Of a stretch of DNA of 60,000 bases, positions 32,915-45,126 are shown piece by piece (the first letter of the stretch is position 1; every line of letters starts with the position of its first letter). Source of the DNA: Owenia fusiformis (taxonomy: Eukaryota; Annelida; Polychaeta; Sabellida; Oweniidae). The stretch is taken from assembly GCA_903813345.2 (NCBI GenBank), contig CAIIXF020000008.1:12812822-12872821 (forward strand), read 5' to 3'. A model generated the notes under the pieces. It worked only from the letters and a program-made list of their open reading frames with translations, was not told the origin of the DNA and searched no databases. A program made the translations under genes and the position numbers.

Positions 32915-33951
32915 GTAAGTTATCGGGATTCTTTTCAGCTGAGTACAAATTATGATTCTTGAAAACCTTAACCAAAAATGCTAAAACTTAACCAATTTGG
33001 GATTTTTTCTCTATTCAATTTTAAATTTTATATATATAAATTTAAATATACAATACATTGATTTTTTCTTTATTCCATTTTTATACATTTAACAATACAA
33101 TACATGAGAATTCAACTGAAGATATACAATGTGTCCCAAAAACGGAACAAAGACATTGTAAAATCACAAAATCGGTGATGACGTTATCACTTTGATTTAG
33201 TTTACCAGAAAGCAACAAGCCTCATCATTCCAATGGTATGTCAATTATTCATATATGACCACGGACCACATACAGAATAATCATTTCTTTTGCACAACGG
33301 GCCAAAATCTGCTCTGGACCCAGTTTTAGGCATTACAACAATTAACAAAGAGTCACCAATAAGGTGCTGATCTCCGCAAATGAACCGCAGATGATTCAAA
33401 GAGGTGTGCGACATGGAGACACAAGCCAGTCTCTGTGTGTAGAGAAATTGTGGTCACGCGAAAGGGTATGGAATGTAATCTTTCATGAGTGATCTTTCAT
33501 AAGATGGCAGACGAGACAACGACTGTTCATGTCCCTTCTTTTTCCGCCTGTTTCGTTAACTGAACCAACAAGGATACTGATGAACACTTAAACAAGTTAA
33601 ATTTTCTTTTCTTTTTTCTTAGTAAATCTTAATCGGAAATTTGTGTTATGTGAATCTTGTGACAAGAATTTAATCCCCAGTACCAATTACATGATTTACC
33701 TGATTGCACAATAAAGATCAGTTGTTTGATATTTCATAACTTGGCACAAAGGCCTATTCTCCCATGTACGAAAAAACAGTGACTTTTCAGTGGTCCATGC
33801 AGGATCAGATATGAACAAATGACATATCATTGGAAAGGGGAGACATGTGGCTTCATGGTAAACTAAATGAAACTGATGTAATCATCACTGGTTTTGTGAT
33901 TTTACAATGTTTTTGTTTGATGCGTTTTTTGGAACGCACTGTAGAATCAAT

Positions 33952-35715
33952 CACGCCCGGTGATCGTGAAAATGGGACGGAGGGGGGGGGGAGCAAGCAA
34001 TTTCTGGTAGAAAAATGAACAAATCTGCAAAAATTATTTTTTCAAGAAAAGGTTTTATGATTTAATTGCTGAACGAATAGGCGCACGGTATGGTAAAATA
34101 TGTCACGTATTCTACGAATTCTTTTTAGCCAACGCAACGCCACCAACGTGCAAAAGTCAATGTGTTTGCTTTAAATCAAGCATCAACGGTCTGCACAACC
34201 TGCAATAAATATTTGTAAGTGACATTATCATCATAAAATTAATGACCTTAATGACTTTACAAAATATGTTTCCATACGTTGTATAAAAAATAATCATACG
34301 AAAATAATTAAAATGGGACGGAGGGGGGGAGGGGACGGAGGGGGGGGGAGCAAAATGTCTATACGACATGATGAGAGATGTTACTTCACTTTATATCCAA
34401 ATTTTCCCATTTTCCCCTCAATTACAATGGGTTAGGAATTGATAACAAGTTGTATTCGTAGTTAGATTTATTTAGGATTATCAAAATCTTGGAGGAGAGC
34501 GTTTATCTTTTTATGTGTATAATATAATATAATAGCATTTGTATTTCTTCAAAATAGAGAATCTTGAGCATGCACAAACATTGATATCAGAACGATTTGA
34601 GCCTGTCCCAATGGAAACCGGATGAGATATGGCTTACTGATTTAATAAGCACACAAAACAATTTTCAAATAATTAACAAATTTTTATTTCATTTTCAAAA
34701 AATGACTTGTTACGCTTCTTTGGCGTAATAGGGGTTGCACCCATGGCATGAATGTGGCACATTCACTTGGAACCTTCCTAGCAGACTATTAAGTGTAAAT
34801 TCTCCAGTCAGATCGGCTGATGGAACATGTTTTTTTGGCATTGCCAGTTGGCCGAGCAGTCTACAGCGCCAGAATCTCAGCTAGACAAAGACGCCATAAC
34901 CATCAGGTCGTGAGTTCGAGACGCGTGAGCTTCTTGTATTTATTCAATTCTGCATAATTAAAATATATCGCATAATTAATATCAAGTAGATTGTTACTTC
35001 GCTGTGAATAACTTACATTTTCGCTGAAACTTACATGTCCAAAGTGTGATGTGCTGTGTGTGATATGCCTACAAATCAGCAAGTAAAAACGTTAAGACAG
35101 GTAAACATTTATAGATAAACAGTCTCCTGGAATATTTTGCCAACCTAAATTTGACCCCTCTAACTAAACCTAACAAGTACAACATATTATCAATTCCTGA
35201 CCCTTTGTAATTGAGGAGATAATGGGAAAATCTGGATATAAAGTATCAAGTAACATCTCATATCATATCTTATAGACATATTGCTCCCCCCCCCTCCGTC
35301 CCCTCCCCCCCCCCCTCCGTCCCATTTTAATTATTTTCGATTATTTTTTATACAACGTATGGAAACATATTTTGTAAAGTCATTAAGGTCATTAATTTTA
35401 TGATGATAATGTCACTTACAAATATTTATTGCAGGTTGTGTAGACCGTTGATGCTTGATTTAAAGCAAAAACATTGACTTTTGCACGTTGGTGGCGTTGC
35501 GCCTTTTTTAATAGATCTTATACCTAAGAAGAGAATCGGCTAAAAAAAATTCGTAGAATACGTGACATATTTTACCATACCGTGCGCCTATTCGTTTAGC
35601 AATTAAATCATAAACCTTTTCTTGAAAAAATAATTTTTGCAGATTTGTTCATTTTTCTACCAGAAATTGCTTGCTCTCCCCCCCCTCCGTCCCATTTTCA
35701 CGATCACCGGGCGTG
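33952..35715. repeat. 1.76-kb inverted repeat in the leader intron of gene C
   Basis: Left arm about 33952-34475 and right arm about 35158-35715 are imperfect reverse complements over their whole length. The outer ends are CACGCCCGGTGATCGTGAAA and its complement. Each arm has two blocks of AATGGGACGGAGGGGGG on one strand. The spacer of about 680 bases holds a tRNA-Leu-like stretch. No transposase is seen. It is probably a large foldback element. Confidence 0.75.
34849..34922 (+). ncRNA. tRNA-Leu-like sequence (SINE head or pseudogene)
   Basis: TGGCCGAGCAGTCTACAGCG followed by CCAGAATCTC resembles the D-arm and anticodon region of tRNA-Leu (A box TGGCCGAGCAGT). GAGTTCGAGAC at 34912 is a B box at a distance fitting a tRNA with a long variable arm. 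The acceptor stem does not pair and the anticodon stem is broken, so it is not a working tRNA. A pol III promoter of a tRNA-derived SINE is the best reading. Confidence 0.45.
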
Positions 35716-35824
35716 TCAATGGGCTAGTTAACGAATTCGAAATAATCTGTCGGAGTAGATGTCCTCTATATTTCTAATTTGAGAACTGCGACTTGTTTTG
35801 TTTTTCCATAGGCTATAATTCACT

Positions 35825-38800
35825 ATGATGTCATTATACTTCGTCGCTGTACTCCTGGGATTTATTGGGAGTCAGGCGGTTGATGTGATCGACTATCAAA
35901 AATTGTTTGGGCTAGATGTGAATTTTAAAAAAGGTAATTTTTTGTTATTGTCATTATCTCTCGGAGTAATACTAAGTAGGTAGAAAGCGCTCAAAATCTT
36001 GAAGCTGATTGGCTGAGACATACTTTGATTTAAATAAATGTTTGCTTCTAGATCTGTGTATGGACATAGTGTTTGTAGTAGACAGATCTTGTAGCGTTCC
36101 AGAGGATGATCTCGTCAATGAGTACCGTATCATTGAGAGCGCCATCAATGCCATAGAAGGATTTGGACCAGATAAAACAAGGGTAAGGAATATTTGGTTT
36201 TTGTATGCTTATACCAGTCTCACCGACTGGCCATCGCTACTATCAGACTATGTAGATTTTGTATTAAACAAAGGTGAATAAGTAGTTGTTTGACTGTGTA
36301 AACGTATCTAAAACTTGTAACGCATTGACCGAATGTATGTGCATGACGTCATTCCTTTTTGTCCTGCCAGTGTATATGATTTGTTGGGATTGGATCCCAT
36401 TCAAGATCTCTCCACATATTAAATACTGCATATATCGCTCTTGAAAAGGAGGGAACAAAAATTGGATTTATCTGTGCAATCATCAGTGAAAATGTCCATG
36501 TCTTTATATTTTATTTTTGTTTATCTTATTTGTATATAATTGTACAAAAATAGAACTGACGAAATGATTCTGTTTACTTCAAATGTTCATATAATAGTGT
36601 TTGACTTTTTGCGATTGTGACCTTGATTTTGAAATCTTTTGAAATTCGAATCGATGGCGGAAAAAAAGTGATCACATCTTTTCACTTCAATGGTCTGTCT
36701 ATGCAAAAACATTTTCAGTTTTAAAGTGGACATTTGGAGCTATCCCAAGGTATATGGGTTTAGGTACCGAATATCCTTGTTTTTCATAATTAATCCGAAG
36801 ATTTTTCCCCATCGGATTGTATTAGAGGAACAGGGAGAGTTGGATAAATGGATTCCAACTTGGTCGAAAGAAAACCTTAGGTTTACTCGAGGCTTTAGCC
36901 AATTCTTGGCTAGAAGTAATTCCATCTGGAACACAGGGGGTTCGATGGGTTCGAGTAACCCTCACCCCCCCCCCCCTCCCCGGCCAAAAATGTCAAAATC
37001 ATGCGTTTTTCATCATTTTGAGCACTTTTAGTGATTTTGGCCATTTTTGGACTCAAATTGGCAAAAGTTAACCCCCTGGAATTTTTCAAAAAATGACCCC
37101 CCTGGCAAATCCCGGATACGGGCCTAGTATATCATGTTCCACGTTGCTGGAGGACAGAAAACTTTCTAATTGTAGATTGGTCTTGTCACATTTGATTATG
37201 GAGCCAGAGTCGTTTTTGGTTTGGACGATGCGGAGACCTCCACCAGGGAGGGCCTGCTTGCTAAACTCGATGAACTGAAAAGAGATACAACTCGCCCAGA
37301 GAAGTGTAAGACGTACACATGGGAAGCACTGAAATTGACCAGGGAAAATCCAAGTCTATTTGGTTAGTTGCCCTATGAGGATAATCCTAACTCACATTTT
37401 TGTGTTACTGAGAAATCAGGCTTTGAAGGATAACATATCTGTAACTTCAAAAATGTGTGAAATTTTCAAACTGTTTTTTAATTGTGTAAGTACTCTCGAA
37501 AAATCATGTACTACAGGGTGGGCCAAAAACGTCCACATTATCTATTTCGATAGAACTTTTTGAAAATGCAATTGATTTCTATGAAATTTTTTGTAGGATA
37601 TGCGGAAACCAATTTTACAATTGCTCCTGAATCCTGTGGGATAAATAAATCTCTTGGGCTTTTTGAAAAATAAAGGTTAACAGACACCTGGGGTAATGTT
37701 ATTCGAAGCAACAATCTTACAATGATATTAGTCATGCCTCAAATTACTGTACCAGATTGACTTTTTGGTCAGTCTAAGCATAAATTACAAGCCAATAAGA
37801 GAAAATCATTTTTCATCCAGACTTTAACTTAAATGAGAAATATTTTTTGGGGATTATATGGTGCAGTCCTATCGTCAATAAAATGTTTTGATGTGTATTG
37901 ATATTTTTTGATGAAAAGCATAAGCGAAATGCATTAAAAAACTCCCCGGATTCATTTGACAAACAACTCCCCCTCCTTTGTAACTTTTCATATAGAACTC
38001 TAGTGTATACCTTCATTTTTCCAAAGCCTCTACAGATTCATTAATCCCACATTTGTGAAATCGATTTCTGCATATTCTGCTAAAATTTTACAGAAATCCA
38101 AGCATTTTCTAAAAAGTTCGAAATAACAAATTTGGACGTTTTTGGCCAAACCTGTAGTACCTTGAGATTTCTCAAAACAGTCTACAAGCAAATTAAAAAC
38201 GGAGATAGTACTTCTGTGATAAAACCTTTTCTTATTACTCAAATGTATTCTCCATTTATAGGAGGAGTAGATAAAAACAGCGAACGAGAGAGAATATTGA
38301 TGCTTACTACAGATGGCGTGCCTTTTGATAACGAAGGCGTACGTATAACTTATTATACCACATTTTATCTAATTATAACTCTATCATCTTGAAATATTGA
38401 TTATATTAACAATACCCTTTTTATACATCATCCAGACACTTCAGTTTCCCAAAATAAAATTAATTTCACCGGAATTCTTCATTGATTTTGGAAACTGAAG
38501 TGTCTGGATCATATGTAAAAATCGTGTTGTTAATCTATCAATATTTCAAGATGATATTGTAGAAACTATGACAATTTTCGTGAAAAATTATCATCGTTTT
38601 CAAGAAATTTCCGTGCTTTCTAGAAGGTTTCAGAAGTTTTAGACCGTGTTCAGGCGAAATGTCGAGACGTCGTGTGGTGATACTATATACTAGGTACTAT
38701 ACTAGGTATATCTGCATGGTATGGTCAATGTTTCTACGAAAGGGAAAGGAAAATATTCTGTCAAAACGTTGAAATAAATGAGTACTTACAAATCTCCAGC

Positions 38801-40885
38801 GGAAAATACTGGTATAACGTTGTAAACTTCCAGTGCTACGATGTATAAGAGAATTGGGTGTGGTGATATGCATAAACCACCAAATGGCTCATTCTTACAT
38901 TTTGTAAGAAATTGTGACTTTGATTTCTCATGAAAATAGAGGTTTTCGGTCTCATGCATCCGTCGTATTTTTATTGGGTAGTAAGACCATTTATATTTTA
39001 ATTTAATTAGAATAGACAGGAAATGGCGGATAACACACTTGCAGAGGGGGCTTCAAATGACGCAGACGGTATTAAAACCATGGTTTTCACTGTCAAAAAC
39101 AAGAAAGGAGTTTTACCTCCAAAAGACTTTTTCGAACAACTGGCCTACTCAATGCGTTGGATGTTCCAAGTCGAAAATGAATTGGTTGAAGACTTTGCTA
39201 CCTTTGTCTTCCCTTTACTTGCCAGATTTACTTGTCCATGTGAGTATACTATACTATATTTTGATGGTACGGGGTGAGCCAAAAAAGGTAACCCAAAGAA
39301 ATGTTAATAAATCAGTCATCCAGCATAAGTTTAAAGTCATATTTGCCACAATTGAACCTAGTTTAATGTTCTATCATTCTACTTACTCTCAAAAATGATC
39401 AAGATTTTATTGCCATTTTACAAAACATACTCCAAATGCTGAATCATGCCAAACTCATCCGATATTCATCGATCAGACTTTTATGTTTGGGGCTATTTCA
39501 ACGACAATGTCTACACTAACAGCCCTAGAAGCATCACAGTGTTGTAACAAGATATAAGCAGATGGTGAGACCCACTGCACAAGATATCTGTGAGTTTGAA
39601 CAACTTCGCCAGATTTGTTCAAAGTTTCCTCCAGAGACGAAACCATTTGGAATAGACCAATAAAACTTGATGGGTTGCAAGAACATAAAACAAGGCTTAT
39701 TTGTGATTGATTCATCCTTAAACACATGTTAAGTTACTTTTTTGACTCACCCTGTAATTTTCGTGTTCACTTTCGATCATCACCCAGGGAGGTGCCTGTC
39801 AGGTGTCCAAAAATTCGCAAGTTGTACGCGGAAGAGGTATAAACTCAATTGTGAACTGTTGTTTATATCCTCTTTGAGACATTGTTCAGAATATTTGTTT
39901 CAAACCAAATATCACAGCATATAATAATCACAACAAATATATATCATTTTCCGAATATTTCTTTTTTAAGTCATGTCCATTGCCATAATAGTTATGTGCA
40001 CATGGGTTATTTCTATAGGTAATGAATACTCAATTAATAATTTCTCCATGTAGTTAATCATCCTTTCAGATCGGGCATCATTGTCCTAGCTCATAGAAAA
40101 AATTTAAATACCCTTGGACCATGGGTAGTCATGCATTATTCAGAGTACATTATATATACTACAATTGATAAGCAAATGTCAAAGAACTGACCTATTTCCC
40201 TAATGAATACCTCACGTCTTTTTGATTGGTAGATAAATGTGACGTAGCGATTGACTTGATTTACGTGATGGATCGCAGTATCAGCATAACGATACCAAAC
40301 ATAAAGAAAATGAAAGACTTCTACAAAGTCGTGACTGGGTCATTTTCTATTGGCGATATACGATCTAAGACTGACCTTAAAGCTTCAGTAGCTATGTTAA
40401 GCTACAATCGCGATGTCTACAGGCATTTCACAGGTTTGGATTGTTCGGACACAGAATGCGTCGTGAGCGAGATAGACCAGATTCCCAACACTCATGACAA
40501 CTTCACTGTCACAAACCTTGCACTAGAGGCAGTAAAGGGAATCGTGAATCAGTTTACAAGGAATGGGTTGAATGGTATACATCCAATAGTGGTTTTGTCA
40601 ACCGATGGTAATACATGGAAAGTCGGTGCAAACAGTATTTCATCTCCCAGTGTTTCAATTGCTGTTGCTGATGCACTACGGGCAAGAGGTATCGATACAG
40701 TCGTAGTCGCTGCACCCAACCACAGAGAGGACCCAGGCTTGAAAGAATTGAAGGGCATCGCCAGTCATTTCGTGTTTGACCTACAGAGTAGTCTTACCTC
40801 CTTTGATGATCTAATCCCAATTGCCCCAAAACTTGTTAAACTCATCTGCGACAAGTACAGTCCTAACACAGAAAACGAGGCATGA
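35825..40885 (+). CDS. vWA gene C: secreted protein with two vWA domains (PTMP1-like)
   Basis: Coding exons are 35825-35933, 36052-36182, 37176-37362, 38262-38338, 39011-39239 and 40233-40885, giving 461 residues. ATGATG opens the signal peptide MMSLYFVAVLLGFIGSQA. vWA1 has DRSCS, CKTYTWEAL and LTTDGVPF; vWA2 has DRSIS, FTVTNLAL and LSTDGNTW. All MIDAS residues are present. It is closest to gene D: exon 1 shares IGSQAVDVIDYQKLFGLDV, and exon 5 differs at only about ten bases of 229. vWA2 has lost the sequon near SFDDL that A and B carry. The introns hold four transposon-derived repeats. Poly(A) signal at 40952. Confidence 0.87.
36930..37127 (-). repeat. Inverted copy of the GGCCCGTAGCCAGG repeat family
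   Basis: It ends GGATACGGGCCTA at the right and carries the complement of the CCAAAAATGGCCAAAATCA and GTGCTCAGAA blocks of 11617-11813, with a long C run at 36965-36977. It lies in intron 2 of gene C, just before exon 3. Confidence 0.6.
37514..38154. mobile_element. CAGGGTGGGCC-ended MITE in intron 3 of gene C
   Basis: CAGGGTGGGCCAAAAACGTC at the left and GACGTTTTTGGCCAAACCTG at the right are inverted copies about 640 bases apart, with TA on each side. Homology of the two arms continues into TATTTCGA and AACTTTTT. No transposase is present. Confidence 0.7.
38383..38555. repeat. 173-bp palindrome in intron 4 of gene C
   Basis: ATCATCTTGAAATATTGAT at the left is matched by ATCAATATTTCAAGATGAT at the right. 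The stem continues through CAGACACTTCAGTTTCC and its complement GGAAACTGAAGTGTCTG around a loop of about 40 bases. Confidence 0.75.
39270..39754. mobile_element. Tc1/mariner-like fragment in intron 5 of gene C
   Basis: Inverted ends CGGGGTGAGCCAAAAAAGGT and AAGTTACTTTTTTGACTCAC..CCTG are flanked by TA. On the + strand at 39476-39514 a short stretch reads DFYVWGYFNDNVYTN. This is the conserved DFFLWGYLKDNVY region near the C-terminus of mariner-type DDE transposases, followed by stop codons. It is a deleted, dead copy. Confidence 0.7.
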
Positions 40886-40951
40886 TTGACGTATGATATT
40901 CGTACATCGATGTAACATACAATTGCTTGTAGACTAACCATAATGAAATGA

Positions 40952-40957
40952 AATAAA
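40952..40957 (+). promoter_or_regulatory. Poly(A) signal of vWA gene C
   Basis: AATAAA about 67 bases after the stop. Confidence 0.6.
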
Positions 40958-40974
40958 TCGCATGCTTTTAGAAA

Positions 40975-43900
40975 ATCTATTTATACTTTCTGAGTAATGT
41001 ATTTCATATATGTGATTGCAAGCAAGCATAATTCAGTTGGAAGTCCTACACCAGCGTGTATCAATTGTACATTGAGAGGTATATTTGATACCTTTCAACC
41101 TCACTGGTTCACAGCAGTATCATACTAACTGGAGCAGCATCCAAGATGGTAGACAAAATAGTCCAAATATTTTGATTTCCAAATATTCTTCCCATACATT
41201 AGTAGAAAAATAGTGACTGGCATCGAGGGAAATTGTGCAAAATATTTTCCCGATAGAATATCCTGTCCAATGACATATTCTCAAGGCTGCCTTATTGGTG
41301 TATGATCTCTGCTCGAGAAGGAATTTTCAATATGACCGCTAAATTCACAATGGCGGTTATTTTTGTAAGAACTTTAATCTTTGATGATAACTCAAATACT
41401 AGTGGACGAATTTCGTTCACCAAGTGTAGTTAAAACTGTAATCTTTGATAACCCAGGTTCAAATTCATATACTGATCCCCAGGGACAAAGAAGCTCTTCT
41501 CAAGAAGCAATTTCAAGGTGGCAGATGAATTTCAAAATGGCTACCACTTTTCACAAAACATACTCTTTGCTAGCCCAAATACAAGTGAATGGATTTCTTT
41601 TAAATTGTATATGCTGATACCTAGATACAAAAGAGCTCTGTTCAAGAAGAAATTTTCAAGATGGCCGCTATTTATCAAAATATGTTTTGTTCGGTTGGAT
41701 TTGCTACTCCGTGAAGTTGCTGTTTTCTAGTTTGTAAAATGAAAATATGCTGAATTTATTCAATAAAATCTTCACAAATTGGACGAGTTGGCAAAATATC
41801 TCGGATGTTTTCTAAGGGTGGCAAAGCTTTAGGTCCTATGCCAGGGGGAGATCTCTCAAAGTTCAGCCTTCATATTCGATCACGTGGTACCCATGCGCTA
41901 GATCCATATAAGGCTTACGTGACCATATAGGAATCCAACTGACCGTTGTCCGCCATTTTGAACACATGTGATAGATCCATATAAGGCTTGTATGACCATA
42001 TGGGATGGCTAAGGGGAGATCCCGAATACGATTGAATATGATAGTATTAGGCCTATGGGAGCTACTCACTTCTTCTGGTCCCATGCAATGGGAGCAGTGA
42101 TAGTCCATGAGATGGTCCAAAAAATTAAGTTTCGTTGTCCAGTACTCCGCCACACAAAATGAATATACCGTATGGATGATGCACTGACTTCCCTAAGAAA
42201 ATATATTTCGTTTTGATTGCAACAGGGGGGGGGGTTGCTTTTAAAATGGAGTGAGACAAGGCAGCCCTTTAAAGGCAATTTTTATATATTTTTTTTATTT
42301 TTTCCCCCGGAATTAAATCTACGAAAAAATTGTTTTTAATAAAAATTCAATACTTTTGGTTAATAAGAGAATATAGACTTAGGAAAATGTTGACTCTGAC
42401 AGGGTGCAAAAATCTGCAATAGTAAAAACTCTGTATTGCGCAATATTTTGGTGTCACTACAATTTAAGTGAAAAAACTGGCTAATGCTTGAAAAAAGGTA
42501 ACGTGACATGTATAAAAGGTTCAGGGTGACAAAATCAGTGTTGCTGCATATCCCCATCTACACATGTTGAGAAATGGTATATTCTAGACTACTTTGTAAA
42601 TTCATAATATTTTTGTCCCTATCCGTGCATTTTGGGACCATGTCTCCGGGTGGGCTATTTAGAGACAACGAGCCTGCTCAAGTCATCAATATGTCTTCGA
42701 GTTTTCTTTATCCATGCATATAGCTTTATTGGTATAACAAAATATGATATCACATTTATTAAAGAATGTGCTCTTATCTAGCCAATTAATGTTGATAACT
42801 AGACAATGTTAATGAATAATTAAAACGATTAAATGAATATTAGCAACATAATATGAGATATTGTTTTAGAAATGAATGAATCGTACATAGCTTGTACTGA
42901 TTAACAAGGTATGAAAAAGCAAATACAATTGCAAATACAAACAAAGTTGTTAACATTACAAATGTAAACAGTGGTAGCCATCCGAGACTAATATTTCCAA
43001 AGCTTGGACGACTATTGTCAAGTTAAACACACTCCATTTTTCTTGGATACGAGGATCGTTCAATAAGTTCTGCTTGAATACATAAAAATTATGAAATTTG
43101 TATTGAATTTTACTTGGATTTTACTTTGGATTTATTACTGCCAATATTAAACGTACGTAAATGATTTAAACAAACGGAATGAATATTTCTCTATTTTTAT
43201 TGCGAGCGCATTAATGTTTATGTTTCTATTACATTTGCTAAGGGCATCGTTTGAAATCATGGCTCTCTATTAAGGTTGAAAAACGCTTTTATTAAAAGAA
43301 GCAACTTTCTGATACCAGACATTCGTAAATGTTCGAATAAACATAGTTACTATATTCTTCGTTATCAGAGTAGAGTTAATGAAATTTTGCATTGATTTAA
43401 TCATTAAACATTTACAGTTCTCGAAAGGCTCGAATGAAGTCACAAAAGCCTTCATTTTAAGAGACTTTTTCTCAGAACTTATTGGTCAACCTGGTACATA
43501 GTGTAGGCGTGTCTTAAGAGATAATCTGTTAGTTTTTGTGAAACTCAATATCACTGAAAGAAGATCTATGATATGGGAATAAAAATATATATTATAAAAA
43601 AGACGGAACCTTTTGAACAGCTGATACATTAAAAATGTAAACTAAAGGGAGAATAATTGACTTTTGGTTGATATACAGAAACAAAGGGAAGAAAATTAAA
43701 TTCTCACTTTTCAGCCTTGTTACTAACTTGCTACTTGCTACTAAGACGTGAAATAGGAATCATGAAGAAAAATATTTCCGTGAAAATATTGGAGGGAAAG
43801 AGATGCACACGCGAGCTGTGTCGGAAACCTCTCACCTTCACACCGTCCTTGTAATTCCTTGAAATAATATGGACATCATTTCAGTCACTTATGAAGGCGG

Positions 43901-44240
43901 AACTAGACACTGAAACATTGGATTACATGCACAGATCTACAACTTCTCTTAAACCGAGGTAACAACTAAAAAAACATCTATGTTTGTTAGTTTATCTCGC
44001 GGTTATTTTTTTATTTCGGTTAGTCGCAGATAATAAAGCAATTAAATGTGAACTGGAATGAAAAAAAATAAGTTTTTTTGTTCATATCAGGATTTTGAAT
44101 TTTACCTGTCAGAATATTCTATGTGATGGAACTATGGAAAATATGCGATATAACGTACAATCTACAACTGACATGGCCATATGGCGTCAGAGATAGTGTC
44201 AAATTAATATCAAAGCATTTTGAGTACAAAAAATCCAGAC
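40975..44240. other. Intergenic spacer between vWA genes C and D
   Basis: It contains, at 41330-41740, three or four diverged copies of the block seen at 1290-1900 (CTCAAATACTAGTGGACGAA, GAGCTCTGTTCAAGAAG, TTTCAAGATGGCCGCTATTT). The rest, 41740-44240, is AT-rich with only short unassigned ORFs and a G run near 42225. No exon recognised. Confidence 0.45.
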
Positions 44241-44244
44241 TTTT

Positions 44245-44309
44245 TATATCTGAAGTTCTACAAATAAATGGCTGGTTAAGAAATATTACATTCACAGGAA
44301 ACGTTTCTG
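44245..44309 (+). promoter_or_regulatory. TATA-like box and non-coding first exon of vWA gene D
   Basis: TTTTTATATC near 44241-44250 lies 65 bases before CGTTTCTG and the donor GTAAGTGC at 44310, the same spacing as in genes B and C. The leader intron would end at the AG (CGATTATAG) just before ATGG at 46352. Confidence 0.5.
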
Positions 44310-45126
44310 GTAAGTGCATTGGTATTGTTATCTAATGGAATATTATATTGCCTGATTATACATTTATACGCTTAATATACATTTGTATAATGAATATACA
44401 TTATATGGTACCCATTATATGTTCTTGTATATGTACCTTATATCATCTGATTGATTTTTATTGTGCCATGCATACGGTTGGCTTAGTTTTAAAAAATCAC
44501 TCAAGTTGAGTTTAATATGCTTAACTGCATTTGGGTAATTAAGCAAATCCAGTACATGGTACAATACAAGTGATAGTGACGTTAGATTTCAACTAATACC
44601 TGAAAAAATTTTCGTTAGAATTTCTTGACCATATGACCCAAATTAGGTTAAGTAGGATAAGGTGAACAAGTTATAATAATGGTATTAAACAACAACTGAT
44701 GAAATTAAGAAAAGTTATGAACACGGTTAAATAGCTGGGTTTGTTTGATATTTGTTTTCAGGCATGGAAATAATATACTCGTACATTCGAGAAATTGAAT
44801 TCTTAAACAAAACGACAAAACGTTTCAGTAGACATTTACATGGTTAAAATAAAAATGGTTATGCATAACTGAAATAATATTTATCCGAGTTGATTATTTT
44901 ACAATTTGATGTCATGATCTAACTTGAGAAAAAACGCTTGGACTGATTTGTTTTACTGAAGTGTGTCTTTAAAATGTTCCGCATTACTTCTGAAGAACTC
45001 CTCGCATGTCAGTATGTGTCGAAAAACTCCGCGAGGAAATTTGAACTTGAACCTCAAGTTAAAACATATGAGTCGACGTTGATTGAACTCGAAGTATTCT
45101 TTGAGAGATTATGTCTCGGACATTTA

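Noticed and set aside
34849-34922. Functional tRNA-Leu gene
   Set aside because: A and B boxes are recognisable but the acceptor and anticodon stems do not pair.
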